From Syngnathus acus (Eukaryota > Chordata > Actinopteri > Syngnathiformes > Syngnathidae): a stretch of DNA of 64,000 nucleotides. Under the pieces are notes generated by a model. That model was given only the letters and a program-made list of their open reading frames with translations. It was not told the DNA's origin and did not search any database. Shown here one piece after another: positions 48,801 to 60,423 of the stretch; position 1 is the first letter of the stretch; each line of letters opens with the position of its first letter. The DNA lies in assembly GCF_901709675.1 (NCBI RefSeq), contig NC_051094.1, positions 3,871,001-3,935,000 on the forward strand. The letters are read 5' to 3'. A program made the translations under genes and the position numbers.

Positions 48801-51362
48801 GAAAGACACATCAGCTGCCACTACATGACGGTAAGTTGCCTTCAACGTCTCTGTGAAAAAAGACGGAGAGAAGTCAACGGTTGTGCACTCACAGGCTACA
48901 AGGAGGAACTTGTCTGCCAAGACGATTGGAAATTCCTTAAATGTCCCGATGAAAGAGTCATCCGCATACGGTCGGCTTTCCATGGACGGAGGCGTAGCGA
49001 CGTCTGTCCCAGTGGCGGCGGATCACGCGGTAAGAATCCTCCAGTGGCATCGTTGTTTTTGGCTCGCTGTCCTGGAGCCGTTTCTGTCGCCATGTTTTCA
49101 GTGTTGGAGGTAGTAGCACTAGAAAATGCCTTCCATATTTTGTTTCAAATTTTCATTGAATAAAAATAGGAAAAGAGCTAAGCTGGGCGCTTTATTTGGT
49201 TTCCTTTTTTTTTTCTTTAAAATACCCTGCGTCCTGTAACAAGTGTGTGCGAATAAAATGCGCGCGAAATGGTGGTGTGTTGTCATTTGCAGATGACTGC
49301 AGGGTGGAAGGGGGGCTCTCTCACTTTAGAGGATTGTGTGACAACTATCAGATTTGCCCCATTTACCCTGGGGATACGGACTCCTGCCCTGGTATCTCCA
49401 AATACCTCCACGTCGTCTACAGCTGTGAGAAGAAAGGTGGGCTTCACATCCTGACACTTGCCGACGATGTGCCAAGGAAAGAATCCAACGGATCCCCAGA
49501 AAGAGCGCCAGCTCGGGACGGGTGGGTCTGAGTCCCCACTGATCATTCCTTCCACTTTGTCTTTCCTCAGTGTGTCTTGACGGTCTGGGCATCGCTGACG
49601 GGAGAATCCCAGACTCTTCCTTTACAGCCTCTTCCTCTGAGATCAATGCCGAACCTCACAAAGCGCGTCTGGGGGGCAGCGGTTGCTGGAAACCGTCCAA
49701 AATCCGTACGTAAAAAAACCCAAAAAAAAACACAGCTCTCCGTCGTAGTTGCTGGTAGTTTGGTATCCTGAGCAATGGAATGCCTTCCGCCCTCAGTCGG
49801 CAGCTGGATCCAGGTGAACCTCGGTCAGAACTTCAAGGTGACAGGCATTGAGACCCAGAAGTGTACATACCAAGGGCAAAGTTCCAGCGTATTTGCGATG
49901 CAGTTCAGTATTGACGGAGTGACTTGGTATCGCCACCCAAAGCAGGTGAGCGGTCGTCGACTCGTTTCGTCATCCTGGCTGTTGTCGTTCATTGCAAACG
50001 CGCGTTTTGTTTCCAGCCTTCTGTGGGGACGTATATTCTAAACAGGCCCGTGTTCGCCCAGTTCGTCCGCCTCCTGCCAAAGTTTTTGGGCCTACGCTTT
50101 GACGTCTTAGGGTGCACGTCTGACGACACCGCTCGTGAGTACGGCGTTTGGAATGCAGTGAGAAACTAGCAAGAAACGGGCTTTGATTTTCCCTTCTGAC
50201 CCACAGACAAATTATGCAGCAGCACAGCCACCAACCTCGGCCTCGACGGTTCAATGACGTGAGTCAGACTTGGTATGACGTTTCTTGCCAAAATGCCTCC
50301 TCCTGACTAAACAAAGTACTTCCGCAGGGTCCGGTGCCCACCGGGCTGCGCCCAAGCCGGCTACATGGTCTACGGAACACGGCTCTACAAACCGGTATGT
50401 TAATTACCGCACGACCTGCAAGCGGAGTTCTTGTTCTATATCTGAGACGTTCTCTGAGTGCAGGACTCAAACATCTGCGCGGCCGCTATTCACTCGGGCG
50501 TCATTGAGAACGAGATCGGAGGAGATGTGACTTTGCTGAAGACACTGCCACAGAACGCCTACAACGGCTCCGCCTGTAACGGAATCATCTCGAAAGTGTG
50601 CGTGCTCCGCTTTCACTGGCGAGTCCACTTAAAGATGCCCGGCTCATTCTCACTTTACTGTCTGCAGATATGTTAACAAATTGGCTCCGTCTCCGTCTTA
50701 CACTTTTGCTGCCACGGGTGAGTAGAATGTCCAGAATAGAAAGCATTTCTTCACGTGACGCCATCTTGCACGCAGAGCCGAGATGCTTGGGACCTGAATG
50801 GGAGGAGTTTGCGGACTTCTGCTACAAACGTTTTGATGATACAAAGACGTGGTACGGCGCTCGACACTCCTGCTGGGGTCTCGATGCCAATCTGGTGTCC
50901 ATTCGCTCCGAGGCTGAGCGGGATTGGCTGCAGGACCTCTTGAAGTCTGGTGCGCGCGCGCCAAGCGTCGCTCACATTGGCTCCATATCTGGAAAGCCAT
51001 TGAGAACTCTGTTGCTGTTTGTCCTCTGCAGCCCCCGGAGACACGTGGACCGGACTGAACGACCTGGTCAATCGCGGCAGATTCGTGTGGTCGGACCGCC
51101 GGAAGGTGACCTTCACCAACTGGGCTCCGGGAAAACCTGCCGGCCTGATGGAGAATTGCGTGGCCACCTTGAGCCAGGTAGGTGCAGAAAAGATTGACCC
51201 GCTCGCCGAAGACAAGTTTAGATTTAAAATCAATCTCATTTTGACTTTCAGTCTAGCAAATGGAAGAGGATGTCCTGCATGGAATTAAACGGCTACGTGT
51301 GCAAGATGCCCACAGCGCGTTACGCGCGGGATATAAAAGGCGCCAATGGAAGTTGCGAGTAA
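39712..51362 (+). CDS. secreted multidomain lectin B: 6 CTLD - SUEL - F5/8C - LCCL - CTLD
   Basis: Paralogue of lectin A with all 37 exons and splice sites intact: 4068 nt, 1355 residues. Architecture and signal peptide are the same; this entry notes what differs. CTLD1 has GTMGEDTRF where A has RAMGSTHF. CTLD2 exons 7-8 are heavily substituted and exon 8 is two codons longer. The linker exon 9 has Arg in place of Cys (AKRGG). LCCL has two extra codons (IENEIGG). CTLD7 differs at about a dozen positions in exon 35 (KTWYGARHSCWGLDANLVSI). No broken frame was found, so B should be functional, probably with a different binding preference. A possible polyadenylation signal AATAAA lies at 52005-52010. 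Confidence 0.85.
44190..45050 (-). mobile_element. decayed L2-type LINE fragment in intron 10 of lectin B
   Basis: Copy of the fragment in lectin A intron 10, with the same broken reverse-transcriptase pieces on the minus strand. Confidence 0.65.
46213..48830 (+). other. lectin B exons 14-25: CTLD4-6
   Basis: CTLD4: 46213-46415, 46484-46590, 46714-46826; linker 46897-46941. CTLD5: 47010-47165, 47252-47337, 47559-47670; linker 47751-47798. CTLD6: 47875-48042, 48432-48551, 48626-48727; linker 48801-48830. CTLD6 has ADSDEQGFVRG where A and C have ADLHEQGFVHG. Intron 22 (about 48140-48330) differs from A and C, which agree with each other there. Confidence 0.83.
48895..51362 (+). other. lectin B exons 26-37: SUEL, F5/8C, LCCL, CTLD7
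   Basis: SUEL: 48895-49029, 49293-49436. F5/8C: 49571-49705, 49797-49945, 50017-50134. LCCL: 50207-50258, 50328-50394, 50464-50597, 50668-50717. CTLD7: 50776-50949, 51032-51177, 51252-51362. All family motifs listed for copy A are retained, including AFHGR in SUEL (AFYGR in A). Confidence 0.83.
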
Positions 51363-51399
51363 TCATATGATTGCAATTGACCTTGCATGATCATTCTGC

Positions 51400-51985
51400 T
51401 TGGTTTACCATGCATTTTGATTGACTGATTGATTTACCATGCATTCTTATGATTGATTTACCATGCATTGGTCGTCTTGTTAGAGTTACCATGTGTTATT
51501 ATTCTGTTTAAGTTACCATGCATTCTTCTTCTTCTTGACTTAAGATGTGATATTATGATTTACCATGTGTTATTATTCTGTTTGTTACCATGCATTCTTC
51601 TTCTTCTTGACTTAACATGTGATATTATGATTTACCATGCATTATTATTATTTTGTTCAATTTACCATGCATTATTATGATTGAACCATGCATTAGTCTT
51701 TTTGTTAGATTTACCATGTGTTATTATTCTGTTTTAAGTTACCATGCATTTTTCTTTTTGACTTAACATGTGATATTATGATTTACCATGCATTATTATT
51801 ATTTTGTTCAATTTACCATGCATTATTATGATTGATTAACCATGCATTCTTCTTCTTCTTGACTTAACATGTGATATTATTATTTTGTTCAATTTACCAT
51901 GCATTTTCCTAATTGATTTATATTTCATTTACTTATTGTTAAATTCACCATGCATTATTATTCCATCTGTTGTTTTACCATGTTT
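51400..51985. repeat. degenerate 'taccatgcatt' minisatellite after lectin B
   Basis: Same array as after lectin A but about 90 bp shorter, with different numbers of internal blocks, which shows ongoing length change. Confidence 0.8.
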
Positions 51986-52464
51986 AATTGACCCCAAAAA
52001 AAACAATAAAATAATAAAGACAATTGGTGTCACCTGTTAACTCATTGAATAGTTTACTGATTTGGACAGGGCAATTTTATAATCTGGTCAATTAGATCAT
52101 ACTTTATTACTCCTGATGTACGAGTATTAGTCAGACCTCCTCATGATGCCATTTTGGTGCATTTTTGCATTGCTCTTTGTAACAATTTGGAAAAAAAGAT
52201 GTACTCTATTGCTATCCACGTCATGAAATCCATCCATTGTCCTGAAGTGCTTATCCTCACGAGGGTCGCGGCTAGCCTATTCCAGCTGGGGACACATCCT
52301 GAACTGAGAGCCAGGCAGTGGCAGGACCCACATCATTCCCATCACCCCCCTTCCAAAAAAAAAGAAAACAAGTAGGAGCGGTCAATCGGCCTACCATGAA
52401 TGTTTTTGAAACGTGGGAGGAAACCTACGCATGCAAACATGCAAACCCCACACGAGATGGCACT

Positions 52465-53255
52465 AAAGCCTGCGCCTAACGTACTGCACAAATCAAGCAT
52501 TAGATATCAAAATTCTACCACACTAGTGTCGTGTAAAAAACAAAAAGTCACAAGATGACAACCATGGAAACAAATTGATGGCATCGTGACCCCTGACTGT
52601 TTCATGCAAAGATGTGCACTGCACTTTTTAAGCACTGAACCGAACTGACCCAAATTGCAAATAGGCTACATAAAATACATCTTTTTTTTTTTTCCCTGCT
52701 CACTGTGGTACCTCTTTTTTTTTTTTTTTTTGCTTTTGAAAGCTTTTGATTGTACAGACCATTAGTGGTGGTAATGCTAGGATTGGACAAACCTTCACAC
52801 ATCATAATACAAGGGAAGCAAACTAACTCAAAACATACATTTAGCATAAGCAAGCAGAAATAACAAATGGTCACATCATAAAGATCTATTTGCAGGCAAA
52901 CAATACTATAAATATCATAAGCACACAATATAGTATAAAAGAACGTTCTTTTTGACAGCCTCTGTGGTTGCCAATAAACAGTCCTTGAGTGTCAGATGAC
53001 GACGGATCCTTAATGCAGTGGACTTGAGCCACTGACAGATGGCGACATTTTGCTTCTTTAAACATACTTACACATTTCCGATGCTCACCTGCTCTCGACT
53101 TTTTAACTTGCAACAAAACGGGAACACTTCTAAGAAATACAAAGAACACATCGATCTCTGCCCTTCTTGGGGCTTATTTTGGGCTGGATCTAGTTTCAAG
53201 GTAGAAGATTTCAAGCAACATATTTAGCTAAATTCCAGGAGCAATGCGGTGACGT
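52465..53255. other. spacer between lectin B and duplicon C, no gene seen
   Basis: Matches 36891-37880 without the palindromic insertion. Poly-T tracts only; no exon recognised. Confidence 0.55.
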
Positions 53256-54489
53256 CATCGCTAGAAATTAAATGTCTCATAGCTACAAAACCGTAGCAGC
53301 TCAAACGAACGTTTTTACGGCACAAACCAGCACAAACGAACGGTACCATTTTGGGTCCATTTGCCAGTCAATGGGGGGAGGGTCGAAATTAAATTCAAGT
53401 AATAGCAAGCGCCGTGGCCGTTTGTGTGTCTGCGCCCTCTTGTTGAAAGGCTTATCGGTCCATCCGTGGATTTTGGTTCTCTGCTGTTGTTGTTGTTGAA
53501 TAACGATCGTCCGCAAAAATGACACTGGGTCTTCATTGTGACCTGCAGTGAAAATGAAAGAGAATGTCACGTTTGTTTTCAAAATTTGCATTATTTATTG
53601 AGTACATTGTCAATAGAATTGCCACTCGGTTCCATTTCACTCAATTGCAAGTTTCTCTGCACGGGTGGCAAATAAGTCACCCCCTTCTCCTCAAATCGAG
53701 TCACTTTGCTACAAAGTAGGATGAGCTGGCCAGTCTACACCGAGTGTTTACAAGCAATGCCGAAAGGAAAAGGCACGTTCACAGAGGAGTTGAATCAAAG
53801 ATTCAATAAAAAATATGATACTTTTAATGATCCTATTTATATTATAGATATTATGAATAAAAAGTATTCTACATATGTTTTGTGCTTTTGCATTCGAGGC
53901 CTGCGAGGCTCAATTGGAGACGCTTTCCCCTCATTTCTCCCAGATTCATTTGCTCCTCGTTCATTTTCATTCAAAAGCACGTCCGCTAAATGTATTTTCT
54001 CATGTTCTCTGAAAATCAACACGAATTCTGAGAGGCGTGAATGGAAAAGCTTCTGTAGTCTTGTGTATACTTGAACATAAATTGAGTGACACCTCATTGA
54101 ATTCCAACTTTCATACTTGGATTTAATTCTTTATATTTACTGTTAAAGTAAAGAGTTGGCTGATTTTCGCTGTTGTTCACGTCCAGAACATTTACAAAGT
54201 CACACAATCTAAAGGAATCAAAGAAGGCTGGTTTTTTTTGTTTTTTTGGTCATACACACACGCGCGCGCGCGCCACTCCCCACGTCGCTTGAGAGTGCTT
54301 TGAGATGACTACCTTCGAATGTGACGTGTTTGATGTGTGGGCGTGGCCTGCCTCTCGCTCGGTGCAGGGTGGACCAAACGTTCATTTTTCCTCTGTACTT
54401 GAATCCACTCGCAGTGAGGCGACTTATCATTTCTGTTCTCCCGACTAGAATCGTTACGACCCTCAGTGAGAGGGGGATTTTCCTCCAAC

Positions 54490-56508
54490 ATGTGGGAAGA
54501 ACTAAAGCGTGTTCTTCTCCTGATTGGCATATATTGGGCATGTGCTTCAGGTAAGCAATTTGTATCTTTAGTCCATTGAAACAACAGTAAAGAGCTGGAA
54601 TGTACTGTACTGTGAGTTAGCACGACTGCATCTGCTTCTATTCTAACATTACGGTGCCTGAGATTTAAAAAAAAAAAAAAATCATTGCAATGTCACAAAT
54701 ATGGACGACAAAAACTTTGATGAACTTTGAAGAATCCTCATTATTCGGACACTTTGATGTAGTTGCTGTGTACGTCAATTCTCCCGGACCGGACCTTTCT
54801 AGTTATCGAGGCTTGCCTTTATCAGCATTTTCATCATTCATGTGGGAAGCTGTTGTGTCCGAACATCCGAGCAACTTGACTTTGAAATGACGAGCTAAAA
54901 CCGTTGAGTCAAGTGTCTTTGCGTTGTCTTACGGCGGCAAACGAGCCCCGCTTGTGAATTTTAAGTGCGCACTGGCTGTCAGGATGACGTATTGAAGTTG
55001 AGCATATAACTTCAAAATATTCCATCTAAAATTGCTCTTTTATTTTGAAAACCGAATGTGTTTATATGTGCTGTCGCGTTACTGGGCTTTTCCTTTCATC
55101 TCTTTTTTTCCGGGTTTACTTGTGTTTTTCCTTTGCTCTGTTTTGTTTTTGTTTTTTTTATTCCTAAAACATGGGCACGCTTGGAATTCAGGAGCGGCTG
55201 ATTGGACTTTGTGACACTTAGATGAGTTGCACCGTTAGGGTTAAAGACAGAGAATGTCAACAAGACACAAGAATAATAATAAATGATATATAATAATAGT
55301 GATAATACTAGTTTAATAATAATAAAAGTAATACATATAATAATAATAAATAAGAATAATCATTTCTTACAGCCCTTTATACAATATATTATGCACATGT
55401 GTATATAGACAAGATAATAACACTTAGATGAGTTGCACCGTTAGGGTTAAAGACAGAGAATGTCAACAAGACACAAGAATAATAATAAATGATATATAAT
55501 AATAGTGATAATACTAGTTTAATAATAATAAAAGTAATACATATAATAATAATAAATAAGAATAATCATTTCTTACAGCCACAATATATTATGCACATGT
55601 GTATATAGACAAGATAATAACACTTAGATGAGTTGCACCGTTAGGGTTAAAGACAGAGAATGTCAACAAGACACAAGAATAATAATAATGATATATAATA
55701 ATAGTGATAATACTAGTTTAATAATAATAAAAGTAATACATATAATAATAATAAATAAGAATAATCATTTCTTACAGCCACAATATATTATGCACATGTG
55801 TATATAGACAAGATAATAACACTTAGATGAGTTGCACCGTTAGGGTTAAAGACAGAGAATGTCAACAAGACACAAGAATAATAATAAATGATATATAATA
55901 ATAGTGATAATACTAGTTTAATAATAATAAAAGTAATACATATAATAATAATAAATAAGAATAATCATTTCTTACAGCCCTTTATACAATATATTATGCA
56001 CATGTGTATATAGACAAGATAATTCTTGGCGCCCCTATTGTAAGAATATTTTCATGATTTATATGAGCTAATTATAATGAATACTAATCAATCATTATTA
56101 GTCATTATTATTAAGTTTCTTACAATCCTTGATAGAGTATTAGCAATAATTTCTTACAGCCCCTTTATACAATAGATATTTCTTAGCACCTCTGTTATAA
56201 AAAAAATCATGGTTATTATGATCTAAATCTAGATCATAATCATTGTTATATTAATAATTATATTGTAATTATATTATTAATAATACACCTTCGTGTCTGG
56301 TCTGTTATCATCACACAAAAAAAGTTGCAACACAGTTGTGCAGTTCATAATATCGCTGTGCATCATCAAAATGTGTCGGCATATGTTTTCAAAGATTGCA
56401 AAATTGATTTTATGAGACTCTGATTTCAATGCGTGTTCATTTCTCCTAGTGAATCGCAGAGCGCATCTGAATAATTGCATTTGCCCCCCAGAGTCCATGC
56501 TTATTAGG

Positions 56509-56542
<34 letters not shown>

Positions 56543-59500
56543 GGATTGATTGATTGAGCCCGCAGTTTAAAAGCCCTTCTTCTCCATGAAACACTCAGTC
56601 AGGCCTGGCTTGCTTGGCTTTGTACTTTGATATAAGGAAGGACGGGCGGGCGGGCTTCTTGAGCTATGAAGGGGGGAGCGGTCCAACTGTTGCAACGTGT
56701 TCCATTCGCTTGAGTTGCGTTGTGCTTTAGCACCCTCCAGTGGTGAAATGTGCGATGACCTGATTTGAGCTTAGCTCATTGGTCATCGATACGCCACACG
56801 TGCGTAACTGGTGGGTGGGGTAATAGCTGAGGGTGAAGATGATGATGATGATGGCATCTTTTAAGTGGAACAACTTGCACCATTGGTGGCTGACGACATA
56901 CTTTTTGCCCCACTGTACATCTGAAGCTTAGTATCATCACTTTGGGGCCATTGTGTGCAATCCTTGGCAGGCGTAAGTGATGCTTTTATGCAAACAATCA
57001 GCAGCTCCACGTTGCTGCATGGCGCTGGCTGAACCCAAAAATGGAGGACAGGCATGTTTTTGGAAGGGGCCAAAGCGACAATGGGCGTTGGCCCCCCCCA
57101 TCCTCCACCCCACCCCTGACAGAATCCTCGTGCATTTGGTTGAGATGCCCCCAATGAAGAGCACAGAATAAAAACATGCAAGTGTTCCATCAGTGTGCTC
57201 TGATCTGTCCGCCTGATCCCCAAATTGTGCCTTCAGCCAACAAGTGTCTTTCCGGGTGGCTCGAGCACGACTCCAGCTGCTACAAGAAGGAGGTGAAGCC
57301 CAACGGTTGGCTGGGGGCCCGGCACCACTGCGTCTGGCAGGGCGGCGACCTGCTCTCCATCACCACCTCGGCCGAGGAGGACTTTGTGAAGCGCGCCATG
57401 GGCAAGACCCGCTTCTGGCTGGGACTCTCCAACCAGGTGAGACGGAAGCAGTCGTGGACTCTGCAGCGACAACTGGAACCGTTTTCTTTTTTCCCCCCCA
57501 GAAATGCGACGACGTCTGGTGTGGCTTTGTAGCCGGAAGCCAGGAGCTGATCTGGTCTGATGGCGAGACAACGACACACACCAACTGGGCCTTAGACCAA
57601 TTTAAAAGGTAAGAAGTCACATCTTGGCATGCTGTTGTCAGGCGGACACGCGTAAAGGTTCTGGAACCAATTTTGAGAACGAGCACTCAGGGAAAATTAG
57701 GAAAATGTCCCTTTTTATAATCTACCGACAGCACCGACGTCGCGTCCTGCGCCTACGTCAACCAAGGAGCTTATCTTTTGCCTGGGAGGTGGAGGTCTGG
57801 CTCCTGCGCTTCCTCGTTGGCCTACATGTGCAAACGGCCGCAGAGTAAGTCTGCACGTCCGTGGTCACGTTGCTGATGAAAGGTGAGATGCGCAAACGGG
57901 TCTTTTTTTGCAGGCTGCCCGGAGGGACGGACGTGTACCTCCAATAGTGTTACTGCTGTAATGAAGAGTGAGTTGCAGCACGCTTATTTGCGCTTTAACC
58001 ATCTCGTCATGGTTTCCTCCTCAATGTTTTTCCTTGTGGCCTCAGCTTCCGACTGCGACGATGGCAACTTCCTTTATGGCGATGATTGCTATCTTTTTGA
58101 CGCGACGTCTAAAACTTGGGAGGATGGCGAGAAGTTTTGTCTCGCCCGGCGAGGCCACTTGGCTAGCGTACACTCTGAGCAAGATGCCCTATTCATTATT
58201 GGTGAGCACCAAGAAGAACCGCCACAGTCGTCATTTGGCTGAAGCTCTTCTTGCCCTGAAGCTCTTGTTCTCCTTCCTTTCATCAAGATCACGCAAGTTA
58301 CGGGAACATTTGGGTGGGAGAAAAGAAGAAGGGCAAGAACTACAAGTGGACTGACGGAACAGCTTCTGTAAGTGGATTGCTGAAGGCCTTTAGAAAAGTC
58401 TTGTCGCAGGCATCCGTCTTGTCTAGAAGCATCGGGCAGCCGCTTACAAAGTATTGGCGCTCTGATTTTAGAGAGGAGGCGGTTAAGATGATATATCCTG
58501 GACGGTGGCTCGGGTTTGTCTTTAGGTCTTCAGGGTTAGTTGCTTTGTGCACGTTTTCCCCAGACATTTGGGTTGCCAGGGCGGGCACAATGTTTTATGG
58601 CAATGTTCATACTACTTTGACTGACAGGGTTAGTTGCTTTGCGCATGTTTTTCCCCAGACATTTATTTGGGTTGCCAGGGCGGGCACAATGTTTTATTGC
58701 AATGTTCATACTACTATGACTGACAAAGTGAACAACCAAAGTGAAACTTTAATGCGGCGGGAACATGACCACATCGAATGCAACACGCTAAAGTTCTGTC
58801 CAAAATCTCATCCGCAGGACTACGGAAAAGTTGGCTACCGCTCCAGTGGTGACTGTTCTTTTTTGTATACCAACTGGCTGTACAGAAACTCTCATTGCTC
58901 CTCCACATTCCCATCGGTCTGCAAAACAGGTGCAAACGTCCCTCCCGAGCGCCCCTTTTGGATGCGTGAAGCATTTGCTCATATTCGCTCCCCTTTTTCT
59001 GCAGCCAAGTGCGGAGGGCCTCCACAGCTGCCACCATTAGTCGGCCAGCCGAGTAGGTGTCCCGCACTGCCGCCGTCTTGCGCTGTCTTGCTCTGTCTTA
59101 CGCTGTCTTACGCCGTCTGTCGCAGACTGGACTAAGAAATGCGGCTGGTGGCTGGACTACCCCGAGAGCGACTTCTGCTACCTGATGATCCGCCAGCCCA
59201 CCATGACCTGGCAGGAGGCGCAAGACGACTGCCAACGCCTCCAAGGGAACCTGCTCAGCATCACCGACGACCATGAGCAGACCTTTGTACATGGTAGGCG
59301 GCCATGAATTGAAATATTGGCCATGAACAAGTTGTTGTTGTTATATGTTCATTTCGAACCGATTTAAAACATGAAAATAGGAAAATAAAACACCACTTTA
59401 AAGTGCCATATCTAAGTCACTGAAACAAACAACCCAAAACCCCCAACAACAAAGAATGCTCGAGTGTAGTCAGCTTTGTCTTTTTTTTCCCCCTCATACA

Positions 59501-60383
59501 TGTTAAGAAACCAGTTTTTCGACACTTTTTGGAACACTTGTGTTTGCCCTATTTTCATGCTCATTTTCCAGACCATTCCATAATTTCACCCCACAAACCC
59601 CTGAGTGACAAAAGTTTGTCTGGGATTATAAAAAGTGCGTTTGTATGCTCCTTGTTATTTTTCCTATTGCTTGACTTATTTGGTGTTACCCCGTATTTCC
59701 ACACAGTAGTTCAGATATGGCAATCTGTAGGTATCTGGAGTCCGGACTGCTTCTTGCTTTCCTCAGAATTGCAATAACCTTTGACATTTTTGTTTGTACA
59801 TGATTAATTAATGTGTGATTTCCAGCAGCTTTTTATTGTCAACAGTCACGCCCAGGAATTTTCTTTCAGAAACTCTTTTCATACCATTGTCAATTTTCAC
59901 TTTCAAACGAGGCTTCGATTTATACCTGACAAATAATTTTGTTGGCAGTTTGGTTTTACATTAAACCACGTATTCATTTCTGTGGTGATTGTTGGTTTCC
60001 ATAAGCTGCTGTAAATTGTCCCCAGCGCAATAGATGTTTGTATCATCATCATTTCATGATGTTGGATACACAAGTCGTTGAAGAGGACCAAGGGCAGAGG
60101 TTGTTCACCTGTTATGGGATACATGATCTCCAGACGTTTTACAAATTGCTGCCTGTTGCTTAAGTAGCTCCTCAGCCAGTCCAGACCAACTACTCTGATG
60201 CCGTGATTTACTGGGTCAAATGCTTTTGGTTGATGAAAATCCCAATAACTTGTTTTTTGATCATCTGATGTTCTCTATTAAGATCCATTAGTGTCCTTCC
60301 GGAATCCATATTGACTGTCAGCTAAAAGCTTTTTTTTTTTTTTTCTTCAATCTCGTTTTCTCGTTTTTCTGTGAACAGTTTTT

Positions 60384-60423
<40 letters not shown>

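Larger units (their letters stand above)
37881..53255 (+). repeat. lectin duplicon copy B (about 15.4 kb)
   Basis: Collinear with copy A over its full length, with nearly identical introns and flanks. It lacks the MITE and the palindrome found in A. Its boundaries are the marker positions 37911 and 53293, taken back to the nearest shared sequence. Confidence 0.92.
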
